DNA of 7,502 nucleotides from Bacteroidales bacterium (lineage in GTDB: Bacteria > Bacteroidota > Bacteroidia > Bacteroidales > Azobacteroidaceae). The stretch is taken from positions 1-7,502 of the forward strand of contig JAJBTS010000429.1 of assembly GCA_020860885.1 (NCBI GenBank). The letters run 5' to 3'. The notes under the pieces were generated by a model that worked only from the letters and a program-made list of their open reading frames with translations, was not told where the DNA came from and ran no database searches. The position numbers and the translations under genes were made by a program. Of this stretch, positions 7,183-7,502 are shown in pieces (the stretch's first letter is position 1; each line of letters opens with the position of its first letter).

Positions 7183-7236
7183 TTACTTTTTCGCTATGTG
7201 TTTATTTAAAGTTTTTTGTCCCCATTCTTCGGACAT
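7183..7236 (-). CDS. 17-codon open frame, doubtful
   Basis: ATG 7236 to TAA 7183 on the minus strand encodes MSEEWGQKTLNKHIAKK. The composition looks like a real, charged peptide, and it lies just upstream of the mobilization-like remnant. The frame is also open further upstream (back to a TAA at 7365-7363), where it runs through the 21-bp repeats without another good start. It could be a leader peptide, another piece of a decayed gene, or chance. Confidence 0.2.
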   Translation of the reverse strand: MSEEWGQKTLNKHIAKK

Positions 7237-7280
7237 TGTATGTCTTAATCTTAGGAATCTCCATAAGCCTGCATATAAAT

Positions 7281-7366
7281 TTCCAGGGTCTGAAAAATTA
7301 CTTCCAGACTTACGGAAAAATATTTTCAGACTGTGAAAATAAATTTCCCGACTTACTAAAAATTAC
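7281..7366. repeat. Degenerate tandem array, about 21-bp period, four units
   Basis: Four related units begin at 7281, 7302, 7324 and 7344, spaced 21, 22 and 20 bases. They read TTCCAGGGTCTGAAAAATTA, TTCCAGACTTACGGAAAAAT, TTTCAGACTGTGAAAATAAA and TTTCCCGACTTACTAAAAAT. The shared pattern is TTyCaGaCTt followed by an A-rich half. The period is close to two helical turns and to seven codons. Units are too similar to one another, and have no separate spacers, for a CRISPR array. Confidence 0.6.
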
Positions 7367-7371
7367 TGTTC

Positions 7372-7396
7372 ACTGTTTACTGGTGACTGTTTACTG
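7372..7396. repeat. Two 11-bp direct repeats, 14-bp spacing
   Basis: ACTGTTTACTG occurs at 7372-7382 and 7386-7396, separated by GTG, with a partial copy TTACTGTTC at 7363-7371. The second copy contains the stop codon of the right-edge minus-strand gene (7393-7391). On the minus strand the unit reads CAGTAAACAGT, a simple motif that I recall as common in Bacteroides intergenic DNA. Confidence 0.7.
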
Positions 7397-7502
7397 TGTC
7401 TTGTTTTTCGATGCGTAATCTTCCAGTTCTTTTTCTGTCATACCATCTGCGACTTTTTTTACTTCGTCACTAGCATTTTTGTTTTCGCCTCTCTTATAAG
7501 AG
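7391..7502 (-). CDS. C-terminus of an unidentified protein, runs off right edge
   Basis: The minus strand from the right edge is open to TAA at 7393-7391 and encodes 36 full codons, beginning SYKRGENKNASDEVKKVADG and continuing MTEKELEDYASKNKTQ. The composition is coding-like: charged, helical, with a MTEKELEDYAS motif of the kind seen near the ends of small Bacteroidales proteins of unknown function. The start lies beyond the window, so no function can be named. It is followed on the same strand by direct repeats and then the 21-bp array. Confidence 0.6.
   Translation of the reverse strand, partial: SYKRGENKNASDEVKKVADGMTEKELEDYASKNKTQ

Larger units (their letters stand above)
6807..7390. 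other. Stretch without an intact gene
   Basis: Between the membrane-protein start and the right-edge gene there is no complete gene that I can defend. It holds, from left to right: a leader and promoter, a hairpin terminator, a mobilization-like C-terminal remnant (6963-7115), a frame-disrupted stretch (7116-7182), a 17-codon open frame (7183-7236), and the repeat arrays (7281-7396). The plus-strand frame open across 7001-7336 has low-quality composition and is not counted as a gene. Confidence 0.6.

Noticed and set aside
7001..7336. Open frame of 111 codons on the plus strand
   Set aside because: Its composition is un-protein-like, rich in Cys, Phe and Ser, and it runs through the repeat array opposite the better minus-strand remnant.
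7281..7366. Possible short CRISPR array
   Set aside because: The units abut with no unique spacers, are degenerate, and no cas gene is present.
7491..7502. Perfect 12-base palindrome CTCTTATAAGAG at the right edge
   Set aside because: It lies inside a coding frame and at the window limit, and a single short A+T-rich palindrome is expected by chance.

Overview
The window looks like chromosomal DNA of a Bacteroidales bacterium (Bacteroides, Parabacteroides or Dysgonomonas type). The clues are an outer-membrane lipoprotein glycosidase next to a TonB-dependent receptor, two perfect matches to the Bacteroidota -7 promoter box TAnnTTTG, A-rich leaders with little Shine-Dalgarno signal, and a mobilization-like fragment of the kind seen in Bacteroidales mobile elements. 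No rRNA, tRNA, CRISPR array or complete insertion sequence was seen.

Left part (1-4607, + strand): a two-gene glycan-use unit. A glycoside hydrolase family 3 (GH3) lipoprotein enters from the left edge already inside its signal peptide. It is followed 19 bp later by a short TonB-dependent receptor with its own signal peptide. The likely division of labour is that the GH3 enzyme trims an oligosaccharide or glycoside at the envelope and the receptor imports the substrate or product. There is no SusD partner in view.

Middle (4608-5633): a weak AT-rich hairpin with a T-run, a clear -7 promoter box, and a complete pirin gene with an intact metal-binding set. Pirin ends facing a convergent minus-strand pair.

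Right part (5634-7502): an accessory-looking, mostly more A+T-rich region, read on the minus strand. Two overlapping genes encode small membrane proteins. The first has a frameshift at a run of seven T. The second ends in a cysteine-rich CPCC zinc-binding-type domain. Their likely promoter lies just downstream of a strong, apparently bidirectional hairpin terminator. Beyond it are a decayed C-terminal fragment that reads like a mobilization protein, a 17-codon open frame, a degenerate array of about 21-bp repeats, 11-bp direct repeats, and the 3' end of another minus-strand gene running off the right edge. I read this as a patch of integrated and decayed mobile-element cargo beside an ordinary carbohydrate-use locus.

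The best candidates for something little described are the frameshifted membrane-protein/CPCC pair, which may be an orphan immunity-like cassette, and the repeat array beside the mobilization remnant.
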